DNA of 64,000 nucleotides, taken from positions 1,054,001 through 1,118,000 of the forward strand of contig NZ_VFNC01000001.1 of the NCBI RefSeq assembly GCF_006715395.1, written 5' to 3'. The stretch is from Streptomyces sp. SLBN-31 (GTDB taxonomy: Bacteria > Actinomycetota > Actinomycetes > Streptomycetales > Streptomycetaceae). Within the stretch, counting starts at the first letter, position 1; each line of letters opens with the position of its first letter. Positions 24,752 to 33,408 of this stretch are shown here, piece by piece. Under the pieces are notes generated by a model. That model ran no database searches and had not been told where the DNA came from. It saw only the letters and a program-made list of their open reading frames with translations. The translations under genes were made by a program, and so were the position numbers.

Positions 24752-25906
24752 ATGAGCACCGAGAACCTTCCCCAGAGCCCTGAGCAGCCGCCTCGCAAGC
24801 CGCGCGTGGCCGTCGTGTTCGGCGGGCGCAGCTCCGAACACGGGATCTCCGTGGTCACCGCGGGCGCCGTCCTCAAGGCCATCGACCGGACCAAGTACGA
24901 CGTCCTGCCGATCGGCATCACGCGGGAAGGACGCTGGGCCCTCACCGCCGACGAACCGGAACGCATGGCGATCACCGACCGCCGTACGCCCGAGGTCGAG
25001 GACGTGGCCGAGTCCGGCGAGGGCGGCGTGGTGCTCCCGCTGGACCCCGGCAACCGCGAAGTCGTCGTCAGCGAGCCCGGATCGGTGCCCAAGGCGCTCG
25101 GTGAGGTCGACGTCGTCTTCCCCGTCCTGCACGGCCCCTACGGCGAGGACGGCACCCTTCAGGGCCTGCTGGAGCTCTCCGGTGTGCCGTACGTGGGCGC
25201 GGGTGTGCTCGCCTCGGCCGTCGGCCAGGACAAGGAGTACATGAAGCGGGTGTTCACCTCCTTCGGGCTCAAGGTGGGCCCGTACGTGGTGATCCGGCCG
25301 CGCGAGTGGGAGCGGGACGAGGCCGCGGCCCGCAAGAAGGTCGTCGACTTCGCCGGGGAGCACGGCTGGCCGCTGTTCGTGAAGCCCGCCCGCGCCGGCT
25401 CGTCGATCGGCATCACCAAGGTCGACGACATCGCCGGGCTCGGCGACGCGATCGCCGAGGCCCAGCGGCACGACCCGAAGATCCTCGTCGAGGCCGCCCT
25501 GCGGGGCCGTGAGATCGAGTGCGGGGTGCTGGAGTTCGAGGACGGCCCGCGGGCCAGCGTCCCGGCCGAGATCCCGCCGCCGCAGGAGCACGCGTACTAC
25601 GACTTCGAGGCTAAGTACATCGACTCCACCCCCGGGATCGTGCCCGCGCCCCTGACCCCCGAGGAGACGGCCGAGGTCCAGCGCCTCGCGGTGGAGGCCT
25701 TCGAGGCGGCCTCGTGCGAGGGACTGGTCCGCGCGGACTTCTTCCTGACCGACGAGGGCTTCGTGATCAACGAGATCAACACGATGCCCGGCTTCACGCC
25801 CATCTCGATGTACCCGCAGATGTGGCAGGCGACCGGAGTCGGCTACCCGGAACTCGTCGACCGCCTCATCCAGGCGGCCCTCCGCAGGCCGACGGGCCTG
25901 CGCTGA
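24752..25906 (+). CDS. ddlA: D-alanine--D-alanine ligase
   Basis: A 384-residue ATP-grasp ligase making the D-Ala-D-Ala dipeptide of peptidoglycan. The N-terminal VVFGGRSSEHGIS, central FVKPARAGSSIGITKV and C-terminal FVINEINTMPGFTPISMYPQM blocks are standard; the asparagine and glutamates in the last one bind magnesium. The position equivalent to the substrate-selecting Tyr/Phe appears to be of the normal D-Ala type, though I could not align it. The start is ATG 24752. Confidence 0.95.
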   Translation: MSTENLPQSPEQPPRKPRVAVVFGGRSSEHGISVVTAGAVLKAIDRTKYDVLPIGITREGRWALTADEPERMAITDRRTPEVEDVAESGEGGVVLPLDPGNREVVVSEPGSVPKALGEVDVVFPVLHGPYGEDGTLQGLLELSGVPYVGAGVLASAVGQDKEYMKRVFTSFGLKVGPYVVIRPREWERDEAAARKKVVDFAGEHGWPLFVKPARAGSSIGITKVDDIAGLGDAIAEAQRHDPKILVEAALRGREIECGVLEFEDGPRASVPAEIPPPQEHAYYDFEAKYIDSTPGIVPAPLTPEETAEVQRLAVEAFEAASCEGLVRADFFLTDEGFVINEINTMPGFTPISMYPQMWQATGVGYPELVDRLIQAALRRPTGLR

Positions 25907-25919
25907 CCATCGCGGTGCA

Positions 25920-26408
25920 CTAGTCGGCGATCCCCTCGGGGATCGCCTTCTTCACGGCCGGCGCCAGGTCGACGAGCGGGGACATGCCGTCCGCGGTGCG
26001 GGCCTTGGGGATCGTGACCTCGACGTACGCCCTGCGCAGTGTCGTCGTGAAGCGGAACGAGCCGTCGCCCCGCTTCTCCAGCAGCCACCCCACACCGTTC
26101 ACCTCGACCCCGTCGGCCTCCGGATCACCCATCTTCGCGGGCCGGTCGACGCCGCAGCGCAGTATGATCGCCGGGTTCCCCCAGCCCGCGGTCAGCGCGG
26201 ACGCGGGCGTGGGATCCCGGCGATCCTGTCCGTCGACCTCGGACGGCAGGGCCTTGTCCAGCTTCATGCACAACCCGGTGACCTTCGCGCCCGGCGAGGG
26301 AACCGTCGCCGACGCCCCGTCGTCTGCTGATGAGCAGCCCACGGCAGTGAGCAGGGCGAGTGCGGGCAGCCCGGCAAGGGTGCGGCGCCGGTGACGAAAG
26401 AAGTTCAC
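25920..26408 (-). CDS. DUF3515 lipoprotein
   Basis: A 162-residue exported protein of the DUF3515 family. Residues 1-25 form a signal peptide with Arg-rich start (HRRRT), hydrophobic LAGLPALALLTAV and a lipobox-like AVGC, after which Ser/Ala-rich linker leads to the domain. Two further cysteines (GLCMKL and LRCGVD) could form a disulfide. The function is unknown. It is convergent with ddlA. Its stop codon lies next to a 10-bp hairpin. Confidence 0.88.
   Translation of the reverse strand: MNFFRHRRRTLAGLPALALLTAVGCSSADDGASATVPSPGAKVTGLCMKLDKALPSEVDGQDRRDPTPASALTAGWGNPAIILRCGVDRPAKMGDPEADGVEVNGVGWLLEKRGDGSFRFTTTLRRAYVEVTIPKARTADGMSPLVDLAPAVKKAIPEGIAD
25926..25947. terminator. hairpin at the ddlA / DUF3515 junction
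   Basis: GGCGATCCCC and GGGGATCGCC are perfect complements with a TC loop. The hairpin overlaps the last codons of the DUF3515 gene and is followed by TTCTTC on the plus strand, so it best fits a ddlA terminator. Confidence 0.6.
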
Positions 26409-26428
26409 CGGCCAAGGGTAGACGGGGG

Positions 26429-26662
26429 CTACAGATGGACGACCGGGCAGGTCAGGGTGCGGGTGATGCCGTCCACCTGCTGGACCTTCGCGACCACCAT
26501 GCGGCCGAGGTCGTCCACGGTGTCGGCCTGCGCCCGCACGATCACGTCATAGGGTCCTGTCACGTCCTCGGCCTGGATCACCCCAGGGATCTTGCTGATC
26601 GTCTCGGCGACGGTCGACGCCTTGCCGACCTCCGTCTGGATCAGGATGTACGCCTGTACCAC
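26429..26662 (-). CDS. Lrp/AsnC-type effector-binding domain protein (no HTH)
   Basis: A 77-residue protein consisting only of the RAM/AsnC ligand-binding alpha-beta sandwich: AYILIQTEVGKASTVAETI, GPYDVIVRAQADTVDDLG and the final strand ITRTLTCPVVHL. It has no DNA-binding domain, like the stand-alone SraM-type proteins that bind amino acids. The GTG at 26662 has a clear GGAGG 5 bp upstream. It is divergent from thiL. Confidence 0.88.
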   Translation of the reverse strand: MVQAYILIQTEVGKASTVAETISKIPGVIQAEDVTGPYDVIVRAQADTVDDLGRMVVAKVQQVDGITRTLTCPVVHL

Positions 26663-26868
26663 GGAACCTCCAGGGCGGCCACGAGGATCATGTGGGGAAA
26701 AGGAACGCCACGGTATCGCGTCGCCGCTCGCCACGGGGAGACCCGCGGCGACGGTGGTCCCCGCGCCGGGGTGCGGGCAGGACACAGGTTGACGGACAAC
26801 TCGACCGTATCGAGGACACTGATGACGCGCGACCGGGAACGGCAAGGGACAGAAGGGGAGCAGAGGCA

Positions 26869-27834
26869 ATGAAGGGCACTGTTGGTGAGCTCGGGGAGTT
26901 CGGGCTCATCAGGGAGCTCACCTCCCGTCTCACCACCACCCCGGCGGTCCGGGTCGGCCCCGGCGACGACGCCGCGGTGGTCGCCGCGCCCGACCGGCGG
27001 GTCGTGGCCTCGACCGACATCCTGCTGGAGGGCCGGCACTTCCGCCGCGACTGGTCCACGGCGTACGACGTGGGCCGCAAGGCCGCCGCGCAGAACCTCG
27101 CGGACATCGCCGCCATGGGCGCCGTCCCGACCGCGCTGCTGCTCGGCCTGGTCGTGCCCGCCGAACTCCCGGTGACCTGGCCCAGCGAGCTGATGGACGG
27201 CCTGCGCGACGAGTGCCAGGTCGCGGGCGCCTCGGTGGTGGGCGGGGACGTCGTACGGGGCGACACGATCGTGGTGTCGATCACCGCGCTCGGCGATCTG
27301 CGCAACCAGGAACCCGTCACCCGGGCCGGAGCCCAGCCCGGCGACCTCGTCGCGGTCACCGGCTGGCTGGGCTGGTCGGCCGCCGGGTACGCCGTGCTGT
27401 CCCGGGGGTTCCGATCGCCGCGCGCCTTCGTGGAGGCGCACCGGCGCCCGGAGCCGCCGTACCACGCGGGACCGGCCGCGGCCGGGCTCGGCGCGACCGC
27501 GATGTGCGACGTCAGCGACGGGCTGATCGCCGACCTCGGGCACATCGCGGAGGCCAGCAAGGTCCGCATCGACATCCGCTCCGGCGCGATCGACATCCCG
27601 TCCCAGATGAACGACATCGGGCAGGCCGTCGGCGTCGACCCGATGCAGTGGGTGCTCAGCGGGGGAGAGGACCACGCGATCGTGGCGACCTTCCCGCCCG
27701 ACGTGAAGCTGCCCGCCCGCTGGAAGGTGATCGGCGAGGTCCTCAACCCCTCGGCGCTGCCCCAGGTGACGGTCGACGGGGCGCCGTGGACCAGCAAGGG
27801 CGGCTGGGACCACTTCGGGGACATCGAGTCGTGA
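26869..27834 (+). CDS. thiL: thiamine-monophosphate kinase
   Basis: A 321-residue kinase that phosphorylates thiamine monophosphate to thiamine diphosphate. Signature parts are the N-terminal GELGEFGLI, the metal-binding GDDAAVV near residue 31, STDILLEG near 48 and [10 protein letters not shown] near 77, with CDVSDGL near 211. I use ATG 26869 because of the preceding GGGGAG; an in-frame ATG 16 codons upstream is possible. The stop overlaps the thiD start. Confidence 0.95.
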   Translation: MKGTVGELGEFGLIRELTSRLTTTPAVRVGPGDDAAVVAAPDRRVVASTDILLEGRHFRRDWSTAYDVGRKAAAQNLADIAAMGAVPTALLLGLVVPAELPVTWPSELMDGLRDECQVAGASVVGGDVVRGDTIVVSITALGDLRNQEPVTRAGAQPGDLVAVTGWLGWSAAGYAVLSRGFRSPRAFVEAHRRPEPPYHAGPAAAGLGATAMCDVSDGLIADLGHIAEASKVRIDIRSGAIDIPSQMNDIGQAVGVDPMQWVLSGGEDHAIVATFPPDVKLPARWKVIGEVLNPSALPQVTVDGAPWTSKGGWDHFGDIES

Positions 27835-28625
27835 GGCCGCGGGTGCTGACGGTCGCGGGCTCCGACTCCGGCGGAGGCGCCGGGATCCAGGCCGACCTGA
27901 AGACGATGCTCGCGCTCGGTGTGCACGGCATGAGCGTCGTCACGGCCGTCACCGCCCAGAACTCCCTTGGCGTACAGGGGGCTTGGGAGCTGCCCGCGGA
28001 GGCGGTGCGCGCGCAGTACCGGAGCGTCGTCGACGACATCGGCGTCCAGGCGGTGAAGACCGGGATGCTGGCCTCGGCCGAACTGGTCGCCCTGGTGGCC
28101 GAGTTGGTCGCCGGGACGGACGCACCGGCGGTGGTGGACCCGGTGGGCGTCTCCAAGCACGGGGACCCGCTGCTCGCCCACTCCGCCCTGGACTCGATGC
28201 GCGAGCGGCTGCTCCCGGTCGCCACCGTCGCCACCCCGAACCTCGACGAGGTCGCCCAACTCACCGGTGTGCGCGTGCAGTCGGAGGACGAGCTGCCGCA
28301 GGCGGCGGCGGCCGTCCTGGCGTACGGGCCGAAGTGGGTGCTGATCAAGGGCGGCCATCTGCCCGGCGACGCCGTGGACCTGCTCACCGACGGCTCCCAG
28401 GAGCACTGGCTGCGCGCCCCCCGGTACGACAACCGGCACACGCACGGCACGGGCTGCACCCTCGCGTCCGCGATCGCGTCGCAGCTCGCGAAGGGGCAGT
28501 CCGTGCCGGAGGCGGTGCGGGCCGCCAAGGAGTACGTCACCGGGGCGATCGCGGCCGGCTTCGCGCTCGGTGGCGGGATCGGGCCCGTCGACCACGGCTG
28601 GGCCCTCAGTACGGGTAGTCCCTGA
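27831..28625 (+). CDS. thiD: hydroxymethylpyrimidine / phosphomethylpyrimidine kinase
   Basis: A 264-residue ribokinase-fold enzyme adding two phosphates to HMP for thiamine synthesis. Markers are [17 protein letters not shown] at residues 8-24, [11 protein letters not shown] near 101 and the anion-hole [12 protein letters not shown] near 206, where Cys replaces the usual Asp-adjacent residue as in most ThiD proteins. The GTG start overlaps the thiL stop by 4 bp. Its 3' end overlaps the convergent monooxygenase gene by 20 bp. Confidence 0.95.
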   Translation: MRPRVLTVAGSDSGGGAGIQADLKTMLALGVHGMSVVTAVTAQNSLGVQGAWELPAEAVRAQYRSVVDDIGVQAVKTGMLASAELVALVAELVAGTDAPAVVDPVGVSKHGDPLLAHSALDSMRERLLPVATVATPNLDEVAQLTGVRVQSEDELPQAAAAVLAYGPKWVLIKGGHLPGDAVDLLTDGSQEHWLRAPRYDNRHTHGTGCTLASAIASQLAKGQSVPEAVRAAKEYVTGAIAAGFALGGGIGPVDHGWALSTGSP

Positions 28626-29802
28626 GCGTGATGCCCGTCGCCGCCTTCTCGGTCATCCGCTTGAAGAAGCGGGCCAGCGGGCGGGAGGCGAGGATCCGGT
28701 ACATGCGGTCCCGGCTGCGGATGCGCCGCTCGGTAGGCGGCGCGAAGAACGGGCCCGCGTTGCCGGAGATCTTCTGGCAGCCCTTCGCGAAGTCCCGCAC
28801 CCGGGTCTCGTACTCGGCGAAGGCGGTACGGAAGTCGCCTTCCGCGAGGGCGAGTTCACCGGCGAGGACGTACGCCCCGACGATCGCCACCCCCGTCCCC
28901 ATGCCGCCCATGGTCGCCCCGTAGCCCGCGTCCCCGAGGAGCGCCACGCGTCCCTTGGTGAGGCGGTCGACGTGGATCTGGGCGATGGCGTCGAAGTACA
29001 GGTCGTCGGCCTGTTCGAGGGCCTTGAGGGCGGTCGGGGCATCCCAGCCCATCCCGGCGAAGCGTTCCATGAGGATCCGCTTGACCGCCGTGACGTCCCG
29101 GCGGTCGTACGACAGTTCCGCGGACCGGAAGACCAGCAGCGCGTGGCAGCGGTCCGGGTCGCCGTCGTAGTTGGCCATGACGATCGCGCGGCCCGGCTCG
29201 CTGTAGACGCGGCCGGTGCGGTCCAGGCCGAGATGGTTGGGGACGTCGAAGCCGGCGACGTAGTGGTCGAAGAAGCGCAGGTGGCGGGACTCGTCGCCGA
29301 AGACCAGCCGACGGGTGTGGGAGTGCAGTCCGTCCGCGCCGACGACCAGGTCGAAGCGGCGGGGCGCGCCCATGCCGAAGGTGACGTCGACGCCGTCCGC
29401 GTCCTCGGCCAGGGAGGCGACCGAGTCGCCGAAGACGTACTCGACGTCGTCCTTCGTCCGCTCGTACATGATCTGCGCGAGGTCGCCGCGGAAGATCTCC
29501 ACGTCGCCGCTCATCAATTCGGCGGGCAGGTCCACGCGCGGGTTGCCGTCCGCGTCGACCACGATCTGACGGCCCATGTGGGTCTGGCGGGCGTGGATCT
29601 CGTCCCAGATGCCCATGGAGGTGAGGACCCGGCGGTGGACATGGCCGCGGAAGTCGACCGCGAAGCCGCCGCCGCGCAGTTCCGGGGCCTTCTCCACGAC
29701 GGTCACCCGGGCGCCGAGGCGGGCCAGGTTCAGGGCGAGGGCGGGACCGGCGACGCTCGCGCCGGAGATCAGGACACGGAGGCCGCTGAGGTTCTTCGTC
29801 AT
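28606..29802 (-). CDS. FAD-dependent aromatic monooxygenase-like protein
   Basis: A 398-residue group A flavoprotein monooxygenase. The N-terminal dinucleotide fold is [21 protein letters not shown] at residues 9-29. The DG motif is [12 protein letters not shown] near 160, and the GD motif binding FAD ribityl is [14 protein letters not shown] near 288, where the usual P of GDAAH-type is changed. Relatives hydroxylate aromatic or polyketide substrates. The start is ATG 29802. It lies directly downstream of an AfsR-like regulator on the same strand, 34 bp away, so that regulator may control it. Confidence 0.88.
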   Translation of the reverse strand: MTKNLSGLRVLISGASVAGPALALNLARLGARVTVVEKAPELRGGGFAVDFRGHVHRRVLTSMGIWDEIHARQTHMGRQIVVDADGNPRVDLPAELMSGDVEIFRGDLAQIMYERTKDDVEYVFGDSVASLAEDADGVDVTFGMGAPRRFDLVVGADGLHSHTRRLVFGDESRHLRFFDHYVAGFDVPNHLGLDRTGRVYSEPGRAIVMANYDGDPDRCHALLVFRSAELSYDRRDVTAVKRILMERFAGMGWDAPTALKALEQADDLYFDAIAQIHVDRLTKGRVALLGDAGYGATMGGMGTGVAIVGAYVLAGELALAEGDFRTAFAEYETRVRDFAKGCQKISGNAGPFFAPPTERRIRSRDRMYRILASRPLARFFKRMTEKAATGITLRDYPY

Positions 29803-29836
29803 GCGACGAGCCTCGGCTCGGGCGCTGACCGCTCTC

Positions 29837-32818
29837 CTACCGTTCGCTGACCGCCGCCGCCCGCAGGGCGCACCCCTGCTCGAAGGCCTTGTCGTACGCC
29901 GTCGCGGACAGTTCCGCGCGCGCCTGCTGTTCGGTGCGTACGACGTCGGGGTCGACGGTGTTGCCCGCGCCCCGCAGGGCCGCCGCGGCGCCGAGCAGTT
30001 CGGCGGCCCGCTCCGGGGCGGCGACGGACGCCAGGGCCTCGGCGGCGTCGGCGAGTTCCAGGTCGCCCGGCCCCTCGCCGGCGAGTCCGGCGGCCTGCCC
30101 GAACCAGTCGGCGGCCTCCTCGGTGTGCCCCTCGGCGGCGGCCGTGCGGCCGAGCCCGATGAGGGCACGGACGGTCTCGCCGACGCTGAACCAGTTGGCG
30201 GCGCACTCCCGCAGGGCGCTCTCGTAGTGCACGCGCGCGCGTGCCGTGTCCCCGGACAGCCGGGCCGCGTCGCCGAGGCCGCGCCGGGCGGCCGCCACCT
30301 TGTCGGGCAGCCCGGCGCCGCGCGCGAGCGCCAGCGCCTCCTCGAAGTGGCCCACGGCACAGGCCGTGTCGCCCCTGTGCAGCAGCACGGTGGCCCGGCT
30401 GCGCAGCAGGTCGGCGGTCTCCTCCGGCGCGGCCAGCTCCCGCACGTACGCCAGTCCCTCGTCGAGCAGCCGCAGGGCGCGCTCGGTCTCACCGCGCGCG
30501 TGGGCGAACATGCCGAGCGGGTCGAGGCAGTTGGCCAGACCCCAGCGGTCCCCGGTGGTGCGGTAGCCCCGCAGCGCCCGGGTGAAGAACTCCTCGGCCT
30601 GACGCGGCCGCCCCGCGAACTGCGCCCGGAAGCCCAAGCCCACGTCGAGCAGGGCATGCGCCCAGGAGGAGCCGCCGGCCAGGGCGAGGGCCCGGTCGTC
30701 GGTGGCGGGCCGCGGACCGGCCGCGACCGCCCACAGCACGAGGACGTACGGCAGCCGCAACGGCCCCCTGTACGTCCCGAGGACCTCGTCCACGCGCGCG
30801 ATGAGCTCCGGTTCCTCACCCGCCCCGGAGAGCGCGTTGATCTCGCACAGCACGTACTCCTCCTCCAGCCCGGGCGGCGGCTCCTCCCCGACGGCTGCCA
30901 GCAACTCCCGTGCCGTCGCGACCCGTTCGCCGTGCACCCCGCGCAGCCGCCAGAACCAGGACAGGGGCCCCATCAGGCGCAGGGCACCGGCGGGGTCGTG
31001 GCGTACGAGGTGGCTCAGTGCCGTGTCGAGATCGGCGCGCTCGGCGGCCAGCCGGGCCAGCCAGGGCAGCTGCTCGGCGCCGCGCAGGTGCGGTTCCGCC
31101 CGCTGGGCCAGCCGCAGGAAGTAGGCGGCGTGGGCGTCCCCGAGGTCCGGCGCCTCCTCCGCCGCGAACGCCCGGATCGTCTCCAGCATCCGGTAGCGCC
31201 CCTCGGACACCTCCACCAAAGACTTCTCGACCAGCGAGGCCAGCACGTCCTCCGGATACGGCAGCCCGCACACCGCCTCGACGGCCTCCAGGCTCGCGCC
31301 CCCGGCGAACACCGTCAGCCGCCGCGCCAGCTCCCGCTCCTCCTCGTACAGCAGGCCCCAGCTCCATTCGACGACCGCGCGCAGGGTGCGGTGCCGGGGC
31401 GCCTTGGAGCGGTCGCCGCGCGAGAGCAGCCGGAACCGGTCGTCGAGGCGGTCGGCCAGCTCGTCCGGGGTCAGGGTGCGCAGCCGGGCCGCCGCGAGCT
31501 CGATGGCGAGGGGCAGCCCGTCGAGGGCGGCGCAGACATCGGCCACGCGCGCGTGCCCGTCGAAGTCCGGGCGCACCGCCCGGGCCCGGTCGAGGAAGAG
31601 CCGGACGGCCGGCTCCGCAGGCAGCGGCGGCACGGGGACCAGCACCTCACCGGTGATCCCCAGGGACTCACGGCTGGTGGCGAGGATCCGTACGCCGGGG
31701 CAGGTGGACAGCAACAGCGAGGCCAGCCGGGCGGCGTCCTCGACGAGGTGCTCGCAGTTGTCGAGGACGAGCAGCAGCTCACGGTCCTCCAGGGCGGTCA
31801 GCAGACGGTCGGTGACGTCGGTGGCGGGCGACCGGAACCCGTCCCGCATGCCGAGGGCGGCCAGCACGGCGTAGACGATCCGCCCGCCCTCGGTGACGGG
31901 GGCGAGCTCGACGAAGCAGGCGGCGGGGTCTGACGCCAGTGCGGCGGCCGCCTCGATCGCCAGCCGGGTTTTTCCCGCTCCGCCCGGGCCGGTGAGGGTG
32001 AGCAGGCGGGAGTCGGGGAGGAGGGCGGCGATGCGGGCGAGTTCGGGCTCGCGGCCGACGAACCGGGTGAGCTGGGCCGGGAGGCGCGGGCGCTCCGGCT
32101 CCGCGCCCCGGAGCAGCTCCAGGTGCAGCGCAGCCAGCTCGGGCGAGGGGTCGGCGCCCAGCTCGTCGGCGAGTGTCCGCCGGGCCTGCTCGTACACCGC
32201 CAGTGCCTCGGCGGGCCGTCCGTCGGCCCGCAGGGCCCGCATGAGCTGCCCGTACAGCCGCTCGCTCAGCGGATGGGCGGCGAGCAGCGTCCGCAGCTCC
32301 GGTACGAGCCCGGGGCCGCCCCCGAGCGCCAGCTCGGCCTCGATCCGGTCCTGCGATACGGAGAGCCTCAGCTCCTCCAGCCGCGCGGCCTCGGCCCGCG
32401 CGTCCGGGAGGTCGGGCAGCGCGGGCCCCCGCCACAGGGCCAGGGCGTCCGCGAGTCGCGCCGCGGCCTGCCGGGGATCCGCGGCGGCGGCACGCCCCTG
32501 CGCGGCCAGTTGTTCGAACAGGTGGGCGTCGACCGTGTCCGGAGCCGTGACGATGCGGTACCCGGCGGGGGTCGCCTCGATCTCGGTGTGCGGGGCGAGC
32601 CGGCGGCGCAGGCGGGAGATCTGCGACTGGAGCGCGTTCGCCGCCCCGGCGGGCGGCCGGGCCCCGTACAGGCCGTCGACCAGGCGCTCGGCGGAGACCG
32701 TACGGCCCGCGTCGAGGAGCAGGAGCGTGAGCAGGGCGCGGGGACGGGGGCCGCCGGGGTCGACGGGGGTGCCGTCGTCGGTGCGAACCTCCAGCGGGCC
32801 CAGGATCCCGAAACGCAT
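29837..32818 (-). CDS. AfsR/SARP-type transcriptional regulator with NB-ARC and TPR regions
   Basis: A 993-residue large SARP. Residues 1-95 are an OmpR-like winged helix (MRFGILGPLEVRTDDG, then ALLTLLLLDAGRTVSAERLV). Residues 96-240 are the bacterial transcriptional activation (BTAD) helical domain. An NB-ARC ATPase follows with P-loop GPGGAGKTRLA near 276 and Walker-B-like LLLVLDNCEHL near 346. The C-terminal half is TPR-like. Such proteins activate antibiotic or stress genes in streptomycetes; the target is unknown, with the adjacent monooxygenase the obvious candidate. An 18-bp tandem repeat sits just upstream of its start. Confidence 0.9.
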   Translation of the reverse strand: MRFGILGPLEVRTDDGTPVDPGGPRPRALLTLLLLDAGRTVSAERLVDGLYGARPPAGAANALQSQISRLRRRLAPHTEIEATPAGYRIVTAPDTVDAHLFEQLAAQGRAAAADPRQAAARLADALALWRGPALPDLPDARAEAARLEELRLSVSQDRIEAELALGGGPGLVPELRTLLAAHPLSERLYGQLMRALRADGRPAEALAVYEQARRTLADELGADPSPELAALHLELLRGAEPERPRLPAQLTRFVGREPELARIAALLPDSRLLTLTGPGGAGKTRLAIEAAAALASDPAACFVELAPVTEGGRIVYAVLAALGMRDGFRSPATDVTDRLLTALEDRELLLVLDNCEHLVEDAARLASLLLSTCPGVRILATSRESLGITGEVLVPVPPLPAEPAVRLFLDRARAVRPDFDGHARVADVCAALDGLPLAIELAAARLRTLTPDELADRLDDRFRLLSRGDRSKAPRHRTLRAVVEWSWGLLYEEERELARRLTVFAGGASLEAVEAVCGLPYPEDVLASLVEKSLVEVSEGRYRMLETIRAFAAEEAPDLGDAHAAYFLRLAQRAEPHLRGAEQLPWLARLAAERADLDTALSHLVRHDPAGALRLMGPLSWFWRLRGVHGERVATARELLAAVGEEPPPGLEEEYVLCEINALSGAGEEPELIARVDEVLGTYRGPLRLPYVLVLWAVAAGPRPATDDRALALAGGSSWAHALLDVGLGFRAQFAGRPRQAEEFFTRALRGYRTTGDRWGLANCLDPLGMFAHARGETERALRLLDEGLAYVRELAAPEETADLLRSRATVLLHRGDTACAVGHFEEALALARGAGLPDKVAAARRGLGDAARLSGDTARARVHYESALRECAANWFSVGETVRALIGLGRTAAAEGHTEEAADWFGQAAGLAGEGPGDLELADAAEALASVAAPERAAELLGAAAALRGAGNTVDPDVVRTEQQARAELSATAYDKAFEQGCALRAAAVSER

Positions 32819-32835
32819 GCGCCCAGCTTGTCAGG

Positions 32836-32887
32836 TCCATCGCCGGGCAAGGCTCCATCGCCGGGCAAGGCTCCATCGCCGGGCACG
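32836..32887. repeat. tandem repeat, 18-bp unit, 2.8 copies
   Basis: Two exact copies of TCCATCGCCGGGCAAGGC are followed by a third of 15 bp diverging at its last base. They lie between the SARP start (32818) and the rpmB terminator. On the minus strand the unit would encode LPGDGA, so it could have been coding in the past. Confidence 0.9.
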
Positions 32888-32888
32888 G

Positions 32889-32922
32889 CAAAAAGCCGGC
32901 CCACCTCTCGGTGGACCGGCTC
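32889..32922 (-). terminator. terminator of rpmB
   Basis: Stem AGCCGG-CCCACC/GGTGGA-CCGGCT with a four-base loop and one mismatch is followed by TTTTT on the minus strand, a textbook intrinsic terminator 43 bp after the rpmB stop. Confidence 0.85.
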
Positions 32923-32964
32923 AGTGCAGCGAACCAGCAGTGGCCGCGCGCTCAGCTGTGGGCG

Positions 32965-33150
32965 TCAGCGCGAGACCTTGCCGGCCTTGATGCACGAGGT
33001 GCAAGCGTTCACGCGCTTCGGCGTCCCGCCGACCACAGTACGGACGCGCTGGATGTTCGGGTTCCAGCGACGGGACGTACGGCGGTGCGAGTGCGAGATG
33101 TTGTTGCCGAAGCCCGGCCCCTTGCCGCAGACGTCGCAGTTGGCAGCCAC
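32965..33150 (-). CDS. rpmB: 50S ribosomal protein L28
   Basis: A 61-residue ribosomal protein of the large subunit. The start [20 protein letters not shown] and the CTSC pair near the end form the zinc-binding (C+) version with CxxC motifs at residues 5-8 and near 51-54. Streptomycetes usually have paralogous zinc-free copies controlled by Zur; this one keeps the cysteines. The ATG at 33150 is followed by a normal-length protein. It has its own terminator. Confidence 0.96.
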   Translation of the reverse strand: MAANCDVCGKGPGFGNNISHSHRRTSRRWNPNIQRVRTVVGGTPKRVNACTSCIKAGKVSR

Positions 33151-33408
33151 GGGTCACTCCAAAGACTTCAGATGCACTTACGGTTGGGCCCCGGCATGCC
33201 GGGATCGAGATCGCAGGATCAGTGATCTGGGTGGCGTTGCCAGGGTGGGAAAGCCCGATCTGCATCGGGCAACCGGAGCAGCATACAACGACTGCGCCAG
33301 TACAACGAAACTACCATGGCTGCTCAGGGGCCCGCCCCCGGCCCTCTTCCGGCGGACACCGGTCCGCGGTCTACGCTGCGTCCAGTCCAGCAGCTACAGG
33401 AGGCGCAG

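Noticed and set aside
29576..31933. 785-codon plus-strand frame opposite the SARP and monooxygenase genes
   Set aside because: It is an antisense shadow; no domain, and it spans two oppositely oriented real genes.
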